NCBI RefSeq assembly: GCF_001642025.1
Contig: NZ_LWHO01000001.1
Location: 1 to 64,000, forward strand
DNA: 64,000 nt
Direction: 5' to 3'
Source: Cutibacterium namnetense
Lineage (GTDB): Bacteria; Actinomycetota; Actinomycetes; Propionibacteriales; Propionibacteriaceae
Part shown: positions 9,480 to 18,263 of the stretch, in pieces
How positions within the stretch are numbered: position 1 is the first letter of the stretch
Layout of the letters: every line of letters begins with the position of its first letter
Program-made: the position numbers and the translations under genes
The notes under the pieces: generated by a model
Seen by the model: only the letters and a program-made list of their open reading frames with translations
Databases searched by the model: none
Told to the model about the DNA's origin: nothing

Positions 9480-10562
9480 ACGGCCTCACCCCCCGGTTGG
9501 AGATTTTCGCCGACCGTATCCGCAACAATGCGCGGGCAATCGTTCACCAGTGCGCCGAACACGGTGTCCAGGTCGCAGCCGTCACCAAGGTGCTACATGC
9601 CCACCCGGTGCTCCCAGGCTTTGGAGGACACCGGCATCACGATGCTCGCTGATTCTCGACTTCAAAACCTGCGTCAAATCGCCGAATGTGGCACTTCGCT
9701 ACCAACTATGTTGCTGCGAGCCCCTGGACGTCACGACATTGACGACACTGTTCAGCTCGCCGACATTTCTCTCAACTCCTCCCTTACGACGATGACCGCT
9801 TTATCGGACGCCGCTGTCCGAGCCAGGACCCGCCACGGAGTCATCGTCATGGTCGATGTCGGTGATCTGCGTGAGGGAGTGTGGCCCGACCATCTCGTTG
9901 ATGTTGTCTCCGCGGCAGCCGCCCTGCCCGGCATCGATATCAAGGGGGTCGGTACCAACCTGGCCTGCTACGGCGGAGTCCAACCAAGCGTCAAAAATAT
10001 GACTCGCCTAGTACAGTTACGCGACATGGCGCGCGCGGCCACCGGCCTGGAGCTGGATCTCATCTCGGGCGGGAACTCGGCAAATCTTCCGCTTATGATG
10101 AGCGGTACCATGCCGTCCGAAATCAACAATCTGCGCATTGGTGAAGCCATCATCCTGGGTCGCAACACCCTGGATCGGTCGCCATGGCCGCAAACCCGTC
10201 AGGACACCGTCGAAGTTGTCACCGATATCATCGAACTCGAGCGCAAGCCATCGATTCCGCTAGGACGCACCGGCGAGGACGCGTTCGGTCAACACGTCAC
10301 CTTCACCGATCGAGGTACTCGGCTGCGTGCCATCTGTAATCTCGGTCGCCAGGACGTCAATCCGTCTGATCTGACGCCCGTTGACCCTGGCCACATCGTG
10401 CTGGGAGCCAGTTCGGATCACCTCATCGTTGATATGACTGATTCCGCCGAATCCGTCGAGATCGGCACTGAAGTGAGATTCCGGCCCACCTATGCCGGCT
10501 TGCTCGCCACCGCCACCTCCTCTGCCGTGTGGAAGGCAGCGGCCACTGCCCATCGCCTGTGA
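9476..10562 (+). pseudogene. orr: Ornithine racemase (alanine-racemase fold), frameshifted
   Basis: From the ATG at 9476 the protein begins like Orr and reaches the PLP lysine K38 in VAAVTKVLH, but this frame stops at 9650. The rest of the family pattern continues in the frame one base later, from about 9612 to 10562 (ALEDTGITMLADSRLQNL, then MLLRAP, later ISGGNSANLPL). The switch falls near 9605-9614 (CCCGGTGCTCCC), consistent with one inserted base or two deleted bases. Joined, the product would have the usual length of about 360 residues. The enzyme would convert L- to D-ornithine, the pathway entry. A sequencing error cannot be excluded, but two other genes of this locus are also broken. 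Confidence 0.8.
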
Positions 10563-10600
10563 GGCGACCGTCATCACCTTCACCGAACAAAGGAGTTCCC

Positions 10601-12076
10601 GTGAGTGCACGAGAAACACAATCCATCGACGTACCGCATCACAGCGCCCTAGCTAGACCCGTGAAGAAACCGTCACCCGCTCTCGGCCGGGAAGGCCCCG
10701 CAGAGGAGCGTGAGCTACAACGTGGGCTGACCAACCGTCACCTACAGCTCATTGCACTAGGCGGCGCCATCGGCACTGGAATGTTCATGGGATCGAGCAG
10801 CACCATCCATCTTGCTGGCCCGTCTAGTGCCCTCGTCTACGCCCTCATCGGCTTCTTCCTCTACTTCATGATGCGGGCCCTTGGCGAGATGCTGCTGTCC
10901 AACCTCAACTACAAATCTTTCCGGGACATCGCTGAGGACCTGCTTGGTCCAGCCGGTGGTTTTATCGCCGGGTGGACATATTGGTTCTCGTGGATCGTGG
11001 CCGCCATGGGCGACATGGCCGCTATTACCGCCTACTTCCAATATTGGTGGCCGAATGTCCCGAAGTGGCTTCCCGCAGCCGCCCTAGCCGCCGTCCTACT
11101 CGCCCTCAACATTATTGCCGTGCAGTTCTTTGGTGAGGCCGAGTTCTGGTTCGCCCTCATCAAGCTCATCGCAGTCGGTGCGCTGGTCATTGTTGCCATC
11201 GCACTGTTGGCAAGCCGCTTCGTCTCCCCCGACGGCGACCCTGCCACCATCGCCAACCTGTGGAATGATGGCGGTTTCTTCCCCAACGGCCTGATGGGCT
11301 TCCTCGGCGGCTTCCAGATCGCGTTCTTCGCCTTCGTCGGTATCGAGCTCGTCGGTACTGCCGCTGCCGAAACCAAGGATCCCTGCACCACTCTCCCAAA
11401 GGCAATCAATGCCATCCCGGTGCGACTTGCCCTCTTCTACGTGCTCGCCCTGCTAGCCATCACCGCCGTCATACCGTGGCGCAAAGTCGTGCCCGGGGTA
11501 AGCCCTTTCGTGTCGCTGTTCGGCTTGGCGGGCTTCGGCGCAGCTGCCAGTGTGATGAACTTCGTCCTGCTTACCGCTGCGGCGTCATCGGATAATTCCG
11601 GCCTGTACTCGACCTCACGAATGATGTACGGCCTAGCCCTCGACAGCCAGGCTCCCTCACGGTTTCGAAAACTGTCGAGCAACAACGTGCCGCGCAACGC
11701 GCTTGTCGCCTCGTGCCTGCTGCTGCTATGCGGCATCACTTTCCTCTACACCTCGGATTCGATCATGCAGGCCTTCGCCTTGGTGACGACAGTTGCCGCC
11801 CTACTGTTCCTCTTCACCTGGTCACTCATCGTCGTCTGCTACATCGTGTACCGCCACAAGCGCCCGCAGCTCCACAACGAGTCCGTCTACAAGATGCCTG
11901 GTGGCGTCCCCATGTGCTGGGTTGTGCTGGCCTTCTTCGCCACCAGCCTGGTCATTCTTACCTTGGACCCGACCACTCGGATCGCAGTGCTCATCACCCC
12001 GATCTGGTTCGCGTTCATCGGAGCGATGTACTTCGTGTACCGCCGCCGCGAGCAGCATAAAGAAGCGTTGCGCTAA
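10601..12076 (+). CDS. CycA-type D-alanine/D-serine/glycine:H+ symporter, copy 1
   Basis: This 491-residue APC-superfamily amino-acid permease has about 12 membrane segments. It closely follows the E. coli CycA pattern: LTNRHLQLIALGGAIGTGMF, YKSFRDIAEDLLGPAGGFI, VGIELVGTAAAETKDP and AASSDNSGLYSTSRMMYGLA. A GTG start at 10601 with AGGAG about 8 bp upstream is preferred. It begins 38 bp after orr and so probably shares its transcript. Because OrtAB makes D-alanine, import, export or exchange of D-alanine is a sensible role here; the direction and substrate are inferred. Confidence 0.82.
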   Translation: MSARETQSIDVPHHSALARPVKKPSPALGREGPAEERELQRGLTNRHLQLIALGGAIGTGMFMGSSSTIHLAGPSSALVYALIGFFLYFMMRALGEMLLSNLNYKSFRDIAEDLLGPAGGFIAGWTYWFSWIVAAMGDMAAITAYFQYWWPNVPKWLPAAALAAVLLALNIIAVQFFGEAEFWFALIKLIAVGALVIVAIALLASRFVSPDGDPATIANLWNDGGFFPNGLMGFLGGFQIAFFAFVGIELVGTAAAETKDPCTTLPKAINAIPVRLALFYVLALLAITAVIPWRKVVPGVSPFVSLFGLAGFGAAASVMNFVLLTAAASSDNSGLYSTSRMMYGLALDSQAPSRFRKLSSNNVPRNALVASCLLLLCGITFLYTSDSIMQAFALVTTVAALLFLFTWSLIVVCYIVYRHKRPQLHNESVYKMPGGVPMCWVVLAFFATSLVILTLDPTTRIAVLITPIWFAFIGAMYFVYRRREQHKEALR

Positions 12077-12432
12077 CTTTCACCGACGCCCCGACCCCAG
12101 GAACACACCAGATGCTCGTCGAGCCGTGGCCCGGGGATATTTGACCCGAGGCGATGCTCGTTGGGTACTGCCGCGGGCTGGCTCAGCCGTCTCAGCACCC
12201 TCGATACCCATCGATCACCACCTGCGTGAAAAATTCACCGACATGCAGCCAGACAGCCGTAAATCCTCTTTATATTGCCATTATTTCACCCCTTCCATAT
12301 ATCAAATTTGTCGCACGCTAACACACCAGTGTTACACTGCAATGAAGTCGCGTCGCGGCAGGCCGAATCACCGTCGATCCACCCTCATCGCACGCCCCTG
12401 GTTTTGGCGACCGTATTTAGGAGGCGACTGAT
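12077..12432. promoter_or_regulatory. Intergenic region between the two permease genes, with a likely promoter
   Basis: This 356-bp gap has no credible gene. It is AT-richer toward its end than its surroundings. It contains an inverted repeat, TAACAC-ACCA-GTGTTA, at 12319-12334, and an AGGAGG-like ribosome-binding site just before the second permease (TAGGAGGCGACTGAT then ATG). A TTGTCG hexamer precedes TTACACT with a plausible -35/-10 spacing across the palindrome. These signals suggest a separate, regulated promoter for the second permease and perhaps alr. Confidence 0.45.
12319..12334. promoter_or_regulatory. Palindromic operator candidate upstream of the second permease
   Basis: Two perfect 6-bp arms, TAACAC and GTGTTA, are separated by ACCA about 100 bp upstream of the permease ATG. 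They overlap a possible promoter (TTGTCG ... TTACACT). The protein that would bind is not known; there is no intact regulator gene close by. Confidence 0.4.
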
Positions 12433-13944
12433 ATGACTGGTTTTAGCAAGATTCCAGGCAGGGAGCGACACTCGCACACATTGGCGTCAAGCGAACACCA
12501 CGGGAGCGCGCCGAGAGCCGGGGCGTCACCGTCCAACCAGCAGCCAGAAGCTCACCTGCACCGCAACCTCAACAACCGTCACATCCAGCTCATCGCTATC
12601 GGCGGTGCTATCGGAACCGGCCTGTTCCTAGGCTCTGGCAAAGCCATCCGCGCCGCAGGCCCCAGCATCATCGTCTCATACCTCGTCATCGGCACCATGC
12701 TCTACTTCGTCGTTAGGGCTATGGGCGAGCTGCTCATGTACAACCTCGATTACAAGAGCTTCCAAGACTTCGCAGCTGATCTGATCGGCCCCTGGGCTCG
12801 ATTCTTTGTAGGGTGGACCTATTGGCTTTGTTGGGTCGTCACCGGCATGGCCGAGCTCATTGGAATTACGACCTACTGGGATTTCTGGGTTAAGAATAGA
12901 GGGATTGCGACTCTACTCGCAGCCGCCACATTATTTCTCCTGCTCTGTTTGAACCTTCTTACCGTAAAAATGTTTGGAGAGCTAGAGTTCTGGTTTGCGC
13001 TCATCAAGATTATCGCGATTATTTCTCTCATCCTCCTCGCCATCGTGCTAGCCGTCATGAAGTTCCGATCTCCGTCTGGAGGCGCGGCATCCATCGCCAA
13101 CCTGTGGAACCGCGGCGGCTTCATGCCCAACAGTTGGAGTGGCTTCTTCGCTGGTTTCCAGATGGCAGCATTCGCCTTCGTCGCAATTGAACTCATCGGA
13201 ACCACCGCCGCTGAGACACAAGATCCCGAGAAGACCCTTCCCCGGGCCATTAGCGCTGTCCCGGCCCGAATCCTTATCTTTTACGTCGGCGCCTTGCTTG
13301 CGATCATGACCGTCGTTCCGTGGGACCAGGTCCGGGCAGATTCCTCCCCGTTCGTGCAGGTTCTCGGACTAGTGGGATTCACTGGCGCAGCTAGCGTGAT
13401 GAATTTCGTCGTCCTGACATCGGCAGCCTCATCGTCTAACTCTGGGATCTACTCCATCTCAAGAATGCTTTTTGGGCTCGCACACAAGCACATGGCGCCG
13501 AAGTTGTTCGGCCGACTCAGTAAGAACGGCGTCCCCTGTTGGGGCCTCGTCGTCACTGTCCTGGCCCTGAGCACGTCACTGCTCCTAGCCGCATCCGAGT
13601 CGTTTACCAAGGCATTTACCCTCGTCACGACAATTTCGTCGGTACTATTCCTCTTCGTCTGGAGCATGATCGTCATCAGCTACATGAAGTACCGCAAGGT
13701 TGCGCCCGCCGCCCACGCCGCATCTAGGTACCCCATGCCTGGGGGTCGCGGCATGTGCTGGGCCATATTGGCGTTCTTCGTGTTCGTCCTCGTGCTGCTG
13801 ACTCAGGAAGCCGACACTGCTCGAGCCCTGGCCCTCACACCAGTATGGTTCGTCATCCTCGGAATCGGCTGGTTCTTCGACCGCCGCCACGCCACCCAAG
13901 ACGATGTAGGCACCGACGACGCCCATTCGAACGGAGATAGCTAA
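12433..13944 (+). CDS. cycA: CycA-type D-alanine/D-serine/glycine:H+ symporter, copy 2
   Basis: This 503-residue permease is very similar in pattern to the preceding one and to E. coli CycA: LNNRHIQLIAIGGAIGTGLF, YKSFQDFAADLIGPWARFF, WTYWLCWVVTGMAELIGIT and IELIGTTAAETQDPEKTLP. A 40-residue hydrophilic N-terminal extension precedes the first membrane helix. It has its own ribosome-binding site and probably its own promoter. It is followed 251 bp later by alanine racemase, which supports D-/L-alanine as substrate. The pair looks like an old tandem duplication that has diverged. Confidence 0.85.
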   Translation: MTGFSKIPGRERHSHTLASSEHHGSAPRAGASPSNQQPEAHLHRNLNNRHIQLIAIGGAIGTGLFLGSGKAIRAAGPSIIVSYLVIGTMLYFVVRAMGELLMYNLDYKSFQDFAADLIGPWARFFVGWTYWLCWVVTGMAELIGITTYWDFWVKNRGIATLLAAATLFLLLCLNLLTVKMFGELEFWFALIKIIAIISLILLAIVLAVMKFRSPSGGAASIANLWNRGGFMPNSWSGFFAGFQMAAFAFVAIELIGTTAAETQDPEKTLPRAISAVPARILIFYVGALLAIMTVVPWDQVRADSSPFVQVLGLVGFTGAASVMNFVVLTSAASSSNSGIYSISRMLFGLAHKHMAPKLFGRLSKNGVPCWGLVVTVLALSTSLLLAASESFTKAFTLVTTISSVLFLFVWSMIVISYMKYRKVAPAAHAASRYPMPGGRGMCWAILAFFVFVLVLLTQEADTARALALTPVWFVILGIGWFFDRRHATQDDVGTDDAHSNGDS

Positions 13945-14195
13945 GTGATGATAATCGTCGGGTGCCGTTTTACCTGAGCACTGTGCCCGCGTCGCCGTCC
14001 TCCATACCGACCCTCAACCCTTCTATCCCCTATCCGTCCCTCTCAGACAATCCCTTCGCCTTCCTCCCGGGCCGATCCCGCCCTGCTCAGTCCAGCTCTT
14101 CCCGGATCAACCCGCCGCCTTACCCATCAGTCCGGCCCCTCCCCAAGCCAACCCGCCGCCTTACCATTTCTGACAGTTCAAAGGAGCTATGACAC
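13945..14195 (+). promoter_or_regulatory. Pyrimidine-rich leader before alr with a 17-bp direct repeat
   Basis: The gap before alr is strongly C/T-rich on the plus strand. It contains two copies of CAACCCGCCGCCTTACC, at 14108-14124 and 14149-14165, 41 bp apart. The repeat ends about 30 bp before the racemase ATG, which is preceded by AAAGGAGCTATG. No hairpin terminator is evident between the permease and alr, so readthrough is possible. Function of the repeat is unknown. Confidence 0.4.
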
Positions 14196-15323
14196 ATGCC
14201 ACGTTGTCCATCACCTTCTCACGCCATTATTGATCTGCGTGCCATCGCTGCGAATCTCGCCGTCGTGAGAAAACGCGCAGGTGACCGAAAAGTCCTCTTT
14301 GCCGTCAAAGCCGACGCCTACGGACATGGGGCAGTCGAGGTCTCGCGCTATGTCGAAAAACACCGATATGCCGACTGGCTCGCCGTCGCCACCGTCGCTG
14401 AGGGTCAGGAGCTGGTTGAAGCCGGCATCACCCTGCCCATACTCAAGCTCTCCCCCGCCGATCCTTGGGACATGGATGCTGCCATCACATCTGGGATGCG
14501 TCTAACCGTGGTGGATTTCGACACTCTGGAAGCGGTAAGTAAAGCCGCTGTACGACTAGGGATCACTGCCAGGATTCACATCGCTGTCGATAGCGGCATG
14601 GGACGCATTGGGCTGCGCCCTGAACACCTTGCTCAACTCACGGCTGCCGCTGACCGTACCGAACGCGTCGAAGTCGAGGGCGTCTTCACCCACCTTCCCA
14701 TGAGTGATGTCCCTGAAGGAGAAGAGTTCACCCGCCATGAGATCGACGCCTTCATGACTGCTGTCACCCAGACACAAACCGATCGCGGGCCGTTTCCCCT
14801 CGTGCACCTGGCAAATTCCGGCGCCATCCTCGGCCACGACCTCGGGAAAACCTCTATGGTGCGCGCCGGCATCGTTGGATACGGATACGACCCCGACCCT
14901 CACGCCAATCGTGCCGACCTACACCCTGCCCTGTCATGGATCAGTCACGTCACCTTCGTTAAAACTATCAATCCGGGGGATGCCATCGGCTACGGCAGGA
15001 CATGGACCGCTAGTGAAACGACAAAAATCGCCACCGTCCCCGTCGGTTACGCCGACGGATTGTCCCGAGGGCTGTCGAATAAAGGGCACGTCCTCATTGG
15101 AGGATCGGTTCATCCCATCGTCGGTCGGATCTGCATGGACCAATTCATGGTCGATCTTGGCCCCGATTCGAGCGTCACGGTGGGGGATGAGGTAGTACTC
15201 ATTGGAACCCAAGGGGATGAAGTTCTGACCGCTGATGATATGGCCGAGCTCCTCGGGACAATCAGTTACGAAATCACCTGTGCCATTTCCAAACGCGTGG
15301 ATCGGCGCTGGGTCGGACAGTGA
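14196..15323 (+). CDS. alr: Alanine racemase
   Basis: This 375-residue PLP enzyme interconverts L- and D-alanine in the cytoplasm. The PLP lysine is K38 in FAVKADAYGHG. Further family landmarks are GMGRIGLRPE, MVRAGIVGYG, VGYADGLSRGLS and the late GRICMDQFMVDLG. The length is normal. It supplies D-alanine for peptidoglycan or, in this setting, turns D-alanine from the OrtAB reaction into L-alanine that transaminases can use. A good ribosome-binding site (AAAGGAG) lies upstream. Confidence 0.93.
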   Translation: MPRCPSPSHAIIDLRAIAANLAVVRKRAGDRKVLFAVKADAYGHGAVEVSRYVEKHRYADWLAVATVAEGQELVEAGITLPILKLSPADPWDMDAAITSGMRLTVVDFDTLEAVSKAAVRLGITARIHIAVDSGMGRIGLRPEHLAQLTAAADRTERVEVEGVFTHLPMSDVPEGEEFTRHEIDAFMTAVTQTQTDRGPFPLVHLANSGAILGHDLGKTSMVRAGIVGYGYDPDPHANRADLHPALSWISHVTFVKTINPGDAIGYGRTWTASETTKIATVPVGYADGLSRGLSNKGHVLIGGSVHPIVGRICMDQFMVDLGPDSSVTVGDEVVLIGTQGDEVLTADDMAELLGTISYEITCAISKRVDRRWVGQ

Positions 15324-15445
15324 CGCGCCCACGCCAGTCATCCGTGCGGTGCCCGTAAGAGTATTCCCCAGGCGCTGCATGCCGTCGTCTGCCCCGTGTT
15401 ACCAAAATCCCCGGTTCAGTTGAAGACTGATCACGTAAGGTCCGG

Positions 15446-15512
15446 CACCACGCCTCGATCGGGAAAAATCGTCATCGGGTCGCTGTAGTCCGCAATCGGA
15501 CAAGGCGTGGTG
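15446..15512. terminator. Possible convergent terminator between alr and the phosphomutase
   Basis: A 10-bp inverted repeat, CACCACGCCT at 15446-15455 and AGGCGTGGTG at 15503-15512, flanks a 47-nt interior holding GGGAAAAATCGTCA. It sits between two convergent genes. The long loop makes it weaker than a classical hairpin, so the terminator call is tentative. Confidence 0.4.
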
Positions 15513-15532
15513 AGGAGCTCAGCGCTGGCTAC

Positions 15533-16957
15533 TCACTCGAAGTGGTAATGCTTCACGACCTTGTCAATACATTCGCGAGCCATCTCCGCGACAGGCATCT
15601 CACAAAAAACCCGCAGGAGAGGCTCCGTGCCAGAAAACCGCACAATGATCCACCCACCGTTCACGAAGTAGACCTTCACCCCATCCATGTCGCTGATGTG
15701 ATCGACTTCTAGGCTGAAGTCGGGTAGGTCCTTATCCTGGTAGATACGCTGCTTAAGGCGGTCTTTGTCCTCAGGAGCGAAGGAGAAGTCGTCCTCCACC
15801 ATCTCTAGCCGACCGTAACGCTCCTCGATGTCAGCGTAGATCTGCGAAAGTTTCTTACCGCGCTTAGCGATCATCTCCACCAGCAGGGTGCCGGCGTAGA
15901 TGCCATCCTTGCCTGCAATATGCCCCTTGACGGTCAAACCTCCAGAGGACTCACCACCGATGATGGCGCTAGTCTCAGCCATCTTGGACGACACCCACTT
16001 AAATCCAACCGGTACCTCGTAACAGGTTTGCCCGTGGGCCTCAGCGACACGGTCAAGCAGATGGGTCGTCGCGAGGTTACGCACGCAGGGGCCCTGCCAT
16101 CCCTTGTCTTCTAGAAGGTAGGTGTACAGCAACACGAGGATCTGATTGGGGTGCAAGAAATGCCCCTGATCATCAATGATGCCGAGGCGGTCTGCGTCAC
16201 CATCGGTGGCGATGCCGATATCAGCCCCACGCTCGATGACTTCCTGGGTGAGCGCTTGCAGGGTCTTGGAGTTCGGCGAGGGAAGCCGTCCACCAAAGAG
16301 TGTGTCGCGACGCTCATGAATGGTATCGACGTCGCAGCGAGCCGTCATAAGAATGGTCTGAAGACAGGTGCGAGAAACGCCAAACATGGGGTCGAGGACG
16401 ACCTTGAGGTGGGCGTGGCGGATAGCCTCCAGGTCGACATGATCAAGGATCGCGTCAATGTACCAGTTCATTGACGTCTGCACCTCAATTACGCCGTCAC
16501 GAAGAGCATCGGTGCGGTGCATGCGCCTAATATCCCCGGTGCTGATGGAATTGGCACGGCACTGAATAGGTTCGGTGATCTTGACCTTGGCGTCGCGGCC
16601 ACCTTCTGTGAACACCTTAAGACCGTTATAGGTGGCAGGGTTATGGGAGGCTGTCACGGCCATGCCATAGGCACAATCGAGGTCCCGAACGGTCCACATA
16701 ATCATCGGGGTCGGTGCGGGCCGGTCGATGATCCGCACGACGATGTCGTTACCGGCGAGTACTTCCGCTGCCCACCAGGCAAATTCCGGAGAAAGGAAGC
16801 GCTGGTCATATCCGATGACAACAGGGCGATGTTGTTGGTTTTCGTCGTGTATACGGTCGGCAAGCGCCTGAGCGACCCGCTCAACATTTAAGCGAGTGAA
16901 CGTATCCGCGATGATGGCTCGCCAGCCGCCGGTGCCAAACTCAATCTCGTCCGCCAT
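15533..16957 (-). CDS. Phosphoglucomutase/phosphomannomutase family protein
   Basis: This 474-residue alpha-D-phosphohexomutase starts EIEFGTGGWRAIIADTFT. It carries the phosphoserine loop TASHNPATYNG, the metal-binding loop ATDGDADRLGI, a sugar-specificity region with GGESSGG, and the C-terminal phosphate-binding RFSGTEPLLRV. It interconverts hexose 6- and 1-phosphates. It lies 115 bp downstream of a GHMP kinase and nucleotidyltransferase pair on the same strand and may supply or consume the same sugar 1-phosphate. Exact substrate cannot be told from sequence alone. Confidence 0.85.
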   Translation of the reverse strand: MADEIEFGTGGWRAIIADTFTRLNVERVAQALADRIHDENQQHRPVVIGYDQRFLSPEFAWWAAEVLAGNDIVVRIIDRPAPTPMIMWTVRDLDCAYGMAVTASHNPATYNGLKVFTEGGRDAKVKITEPIQCRANSISTGDIRRMHRTDALRDGVIEVQTSMNWYIDAILDHVDLEAIRHAHLKVVLDPMFGVSRTCLQTILMTARCDVDTIHERRDTLFGGRLPSPNSKTLQALTQEVIERGADIGIATDGDADRLGIIDDQGHFLHPNQILVLLYTYLLEDKGWQGPCVRNLATTHLLDRVAEAHGQTCYEVPVGFKWVSSKMAETSAIIGGESSGGLTVKGHIAGKDGIYAGTLLVEMIAKRGKKLSQIYADIEERYGRLEMVEDDFSFAPEDKDRLKQRIYQDKDLPDFSLEVDHISDMDGVKVYFVNGGWIIVRFSGTEPLLRVFCEMPVAEMARECIDKVVKHYHFE

Positions 16958-17072
16958 GGCTCATAGATTAGGTCGAAAAAATCTTCCCAGTCCGTGAAAC
17001 CCAGCTCCACAGCAGCTGCGCTCATCGCTCCTGCGCGATAGCAGGAATACGATGAGCGGGCCAGTGAACGAA

Positions 17073-18263
17073 TCAGTCCAGGCGCCGGGCGGAAGGTCCC
17101 GGACGCGTCACCACAGTACTAGCCTGTGCAGCTTCCTCCGGGTATTCGCCGCGATACTTACCGAGCCACGTGCTGGCGAATTCCGAAGCCTCGGCGGTAG
17201 GCACGAGCGCCCACACCGAGCCACCGAACCCGGCCCCGAACGAGGTGGACCCAATCGCTCCAAGCTCGCGAGCGATGCGCGCGAGAGCCGATGTCTGCGG
17301 CGCTTGATTACCAAGGAGGCCCTCGGCCGCACGCTGCGACTCGTCAGCAATTCGCCCGAACTCTTCGAGATCACCACACGCCAGTGCCTTCGACGCCCCC
17401 GGAATGATGTTTTCAGACTCGGCAAGGAAGTGATCGAGACGCCGAGTAAGACCCTCGCAATCACTCACCACCTCGTGCAGCTTCTCAGCATTGGGGTCGA
17501 CCACCAAAGCATCCCCGAGAACAGCGTCCTGACGACCTGTGGTCGAATTCCACCGCTCGATGATCTCGCGCGTCGCCAACGATGCCGCATTGTAGAGGTC
17601 ACGAGCAGCTCCGGTCTTCTCGGCCGCCACTCCGGAAACGATGACGACAAAGGACATGTCTTCAGGAAATGGGACTCGCTGCTGCAATCGAATCGGGCAA
17701 AAGCGAAATTGACCGAGCTGCCCGTTCTCACTGCACACCATTGCGGTGTGGTCCTCTGAACCGCCAAAAGTTCCCACACCTGCGGCCCCTACGAGGTCCT
17801 TGAAAGTCATACCGTTTTCGTGACAGGCCAGATACCCGGCCAGATCGACATCGTCGGTGATGTTGTCTTGCCACGTGCGAGTATCAGGTAACCCATTGAA
17901 ATCAGCCAGCCCCAACACGATCGCGCTGACGAGCGCAGACGAGGAACTCATCCCACTGGCTAGCGGCAGGTCGGAAGTTAACCGAATCCTGGCGGGGGCC
18001 AAATCACCGAAATTTGCCGTCAGACGGTCAATAACAGCCTGTGCGTACCTACCCCAGTGCCCAGCCGGCAGTTTTGGATCACGGCCCGCAGCCAAGGACA
18101 GCTCACCGGGAGCGGCGTCCGTCGACACCGTTATCTCGCTGTCACCTGGCTCGACGGAAATCGTCACTCCGCGATCCACGGCGGCCACCAGCGTGGACCC
18201 ACCGGCATAGTCAGTGTGTTTGCCGAGGACCTCTATACGTCCCGGAACGAACCAGCGTGTCAC
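17073..18263 (-). CDS. GHMP-family sugar kinase, galactokinase-like
   Basis: This 396-residue protein carries the GHMP landmarks: an N-terminal sugar-binding segment GRIEVLGKHTDYAGG, the ATP loop PLASGMSSSSALVSAIV, and a C-terminal GAGFGGSVWALV. In true galactokinases the first motif reads GEHTDY. Here the glutamate, which contacts the sugar, is a lysine, so the substrate may not be galactose. The GTG start overlaps the stop of the upstream nucleotidyltransferase gene by 4 bp, so the two proteins are made together. This suggests a route from a free sugar to its 1-phosphate and then an NDP-sugar. Confidence 0.75.
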   Translation of the reverse strand: MTRWFVPGRIEVLGKHTDYAGGSTLVAAVDRGVTISVEPGDSEITVSTDAAPGELSLAAGRDPKLPAGHWGRYAQAVIDRLTANFGDLAPARIRLTSDLPLASGMSSSSALVSAIVLGLADFNGLPDTRTWQDNITDDVDLAGYLACHENGMTFKDLVGAAGVGTFGGSEDHTAMVCSENGQLGQFRFCPIRLQQRVPFPEDMSFVVIVSGVAAEKTGAARDLYNAASLATREIIERWNSTTGRQDAVLGDALVVDPNAEKLHEVVSDCEGLTRRLDHFLAESENIIPGASKALACGDLEEFGRIADESQRAAEGLLGNQAPQTSALARIARELGAIGSTSFGAGFGGSVWALVPTAEASEFASTWLGKYRGEYPEEAAQASTVVTRPGPSARRLD

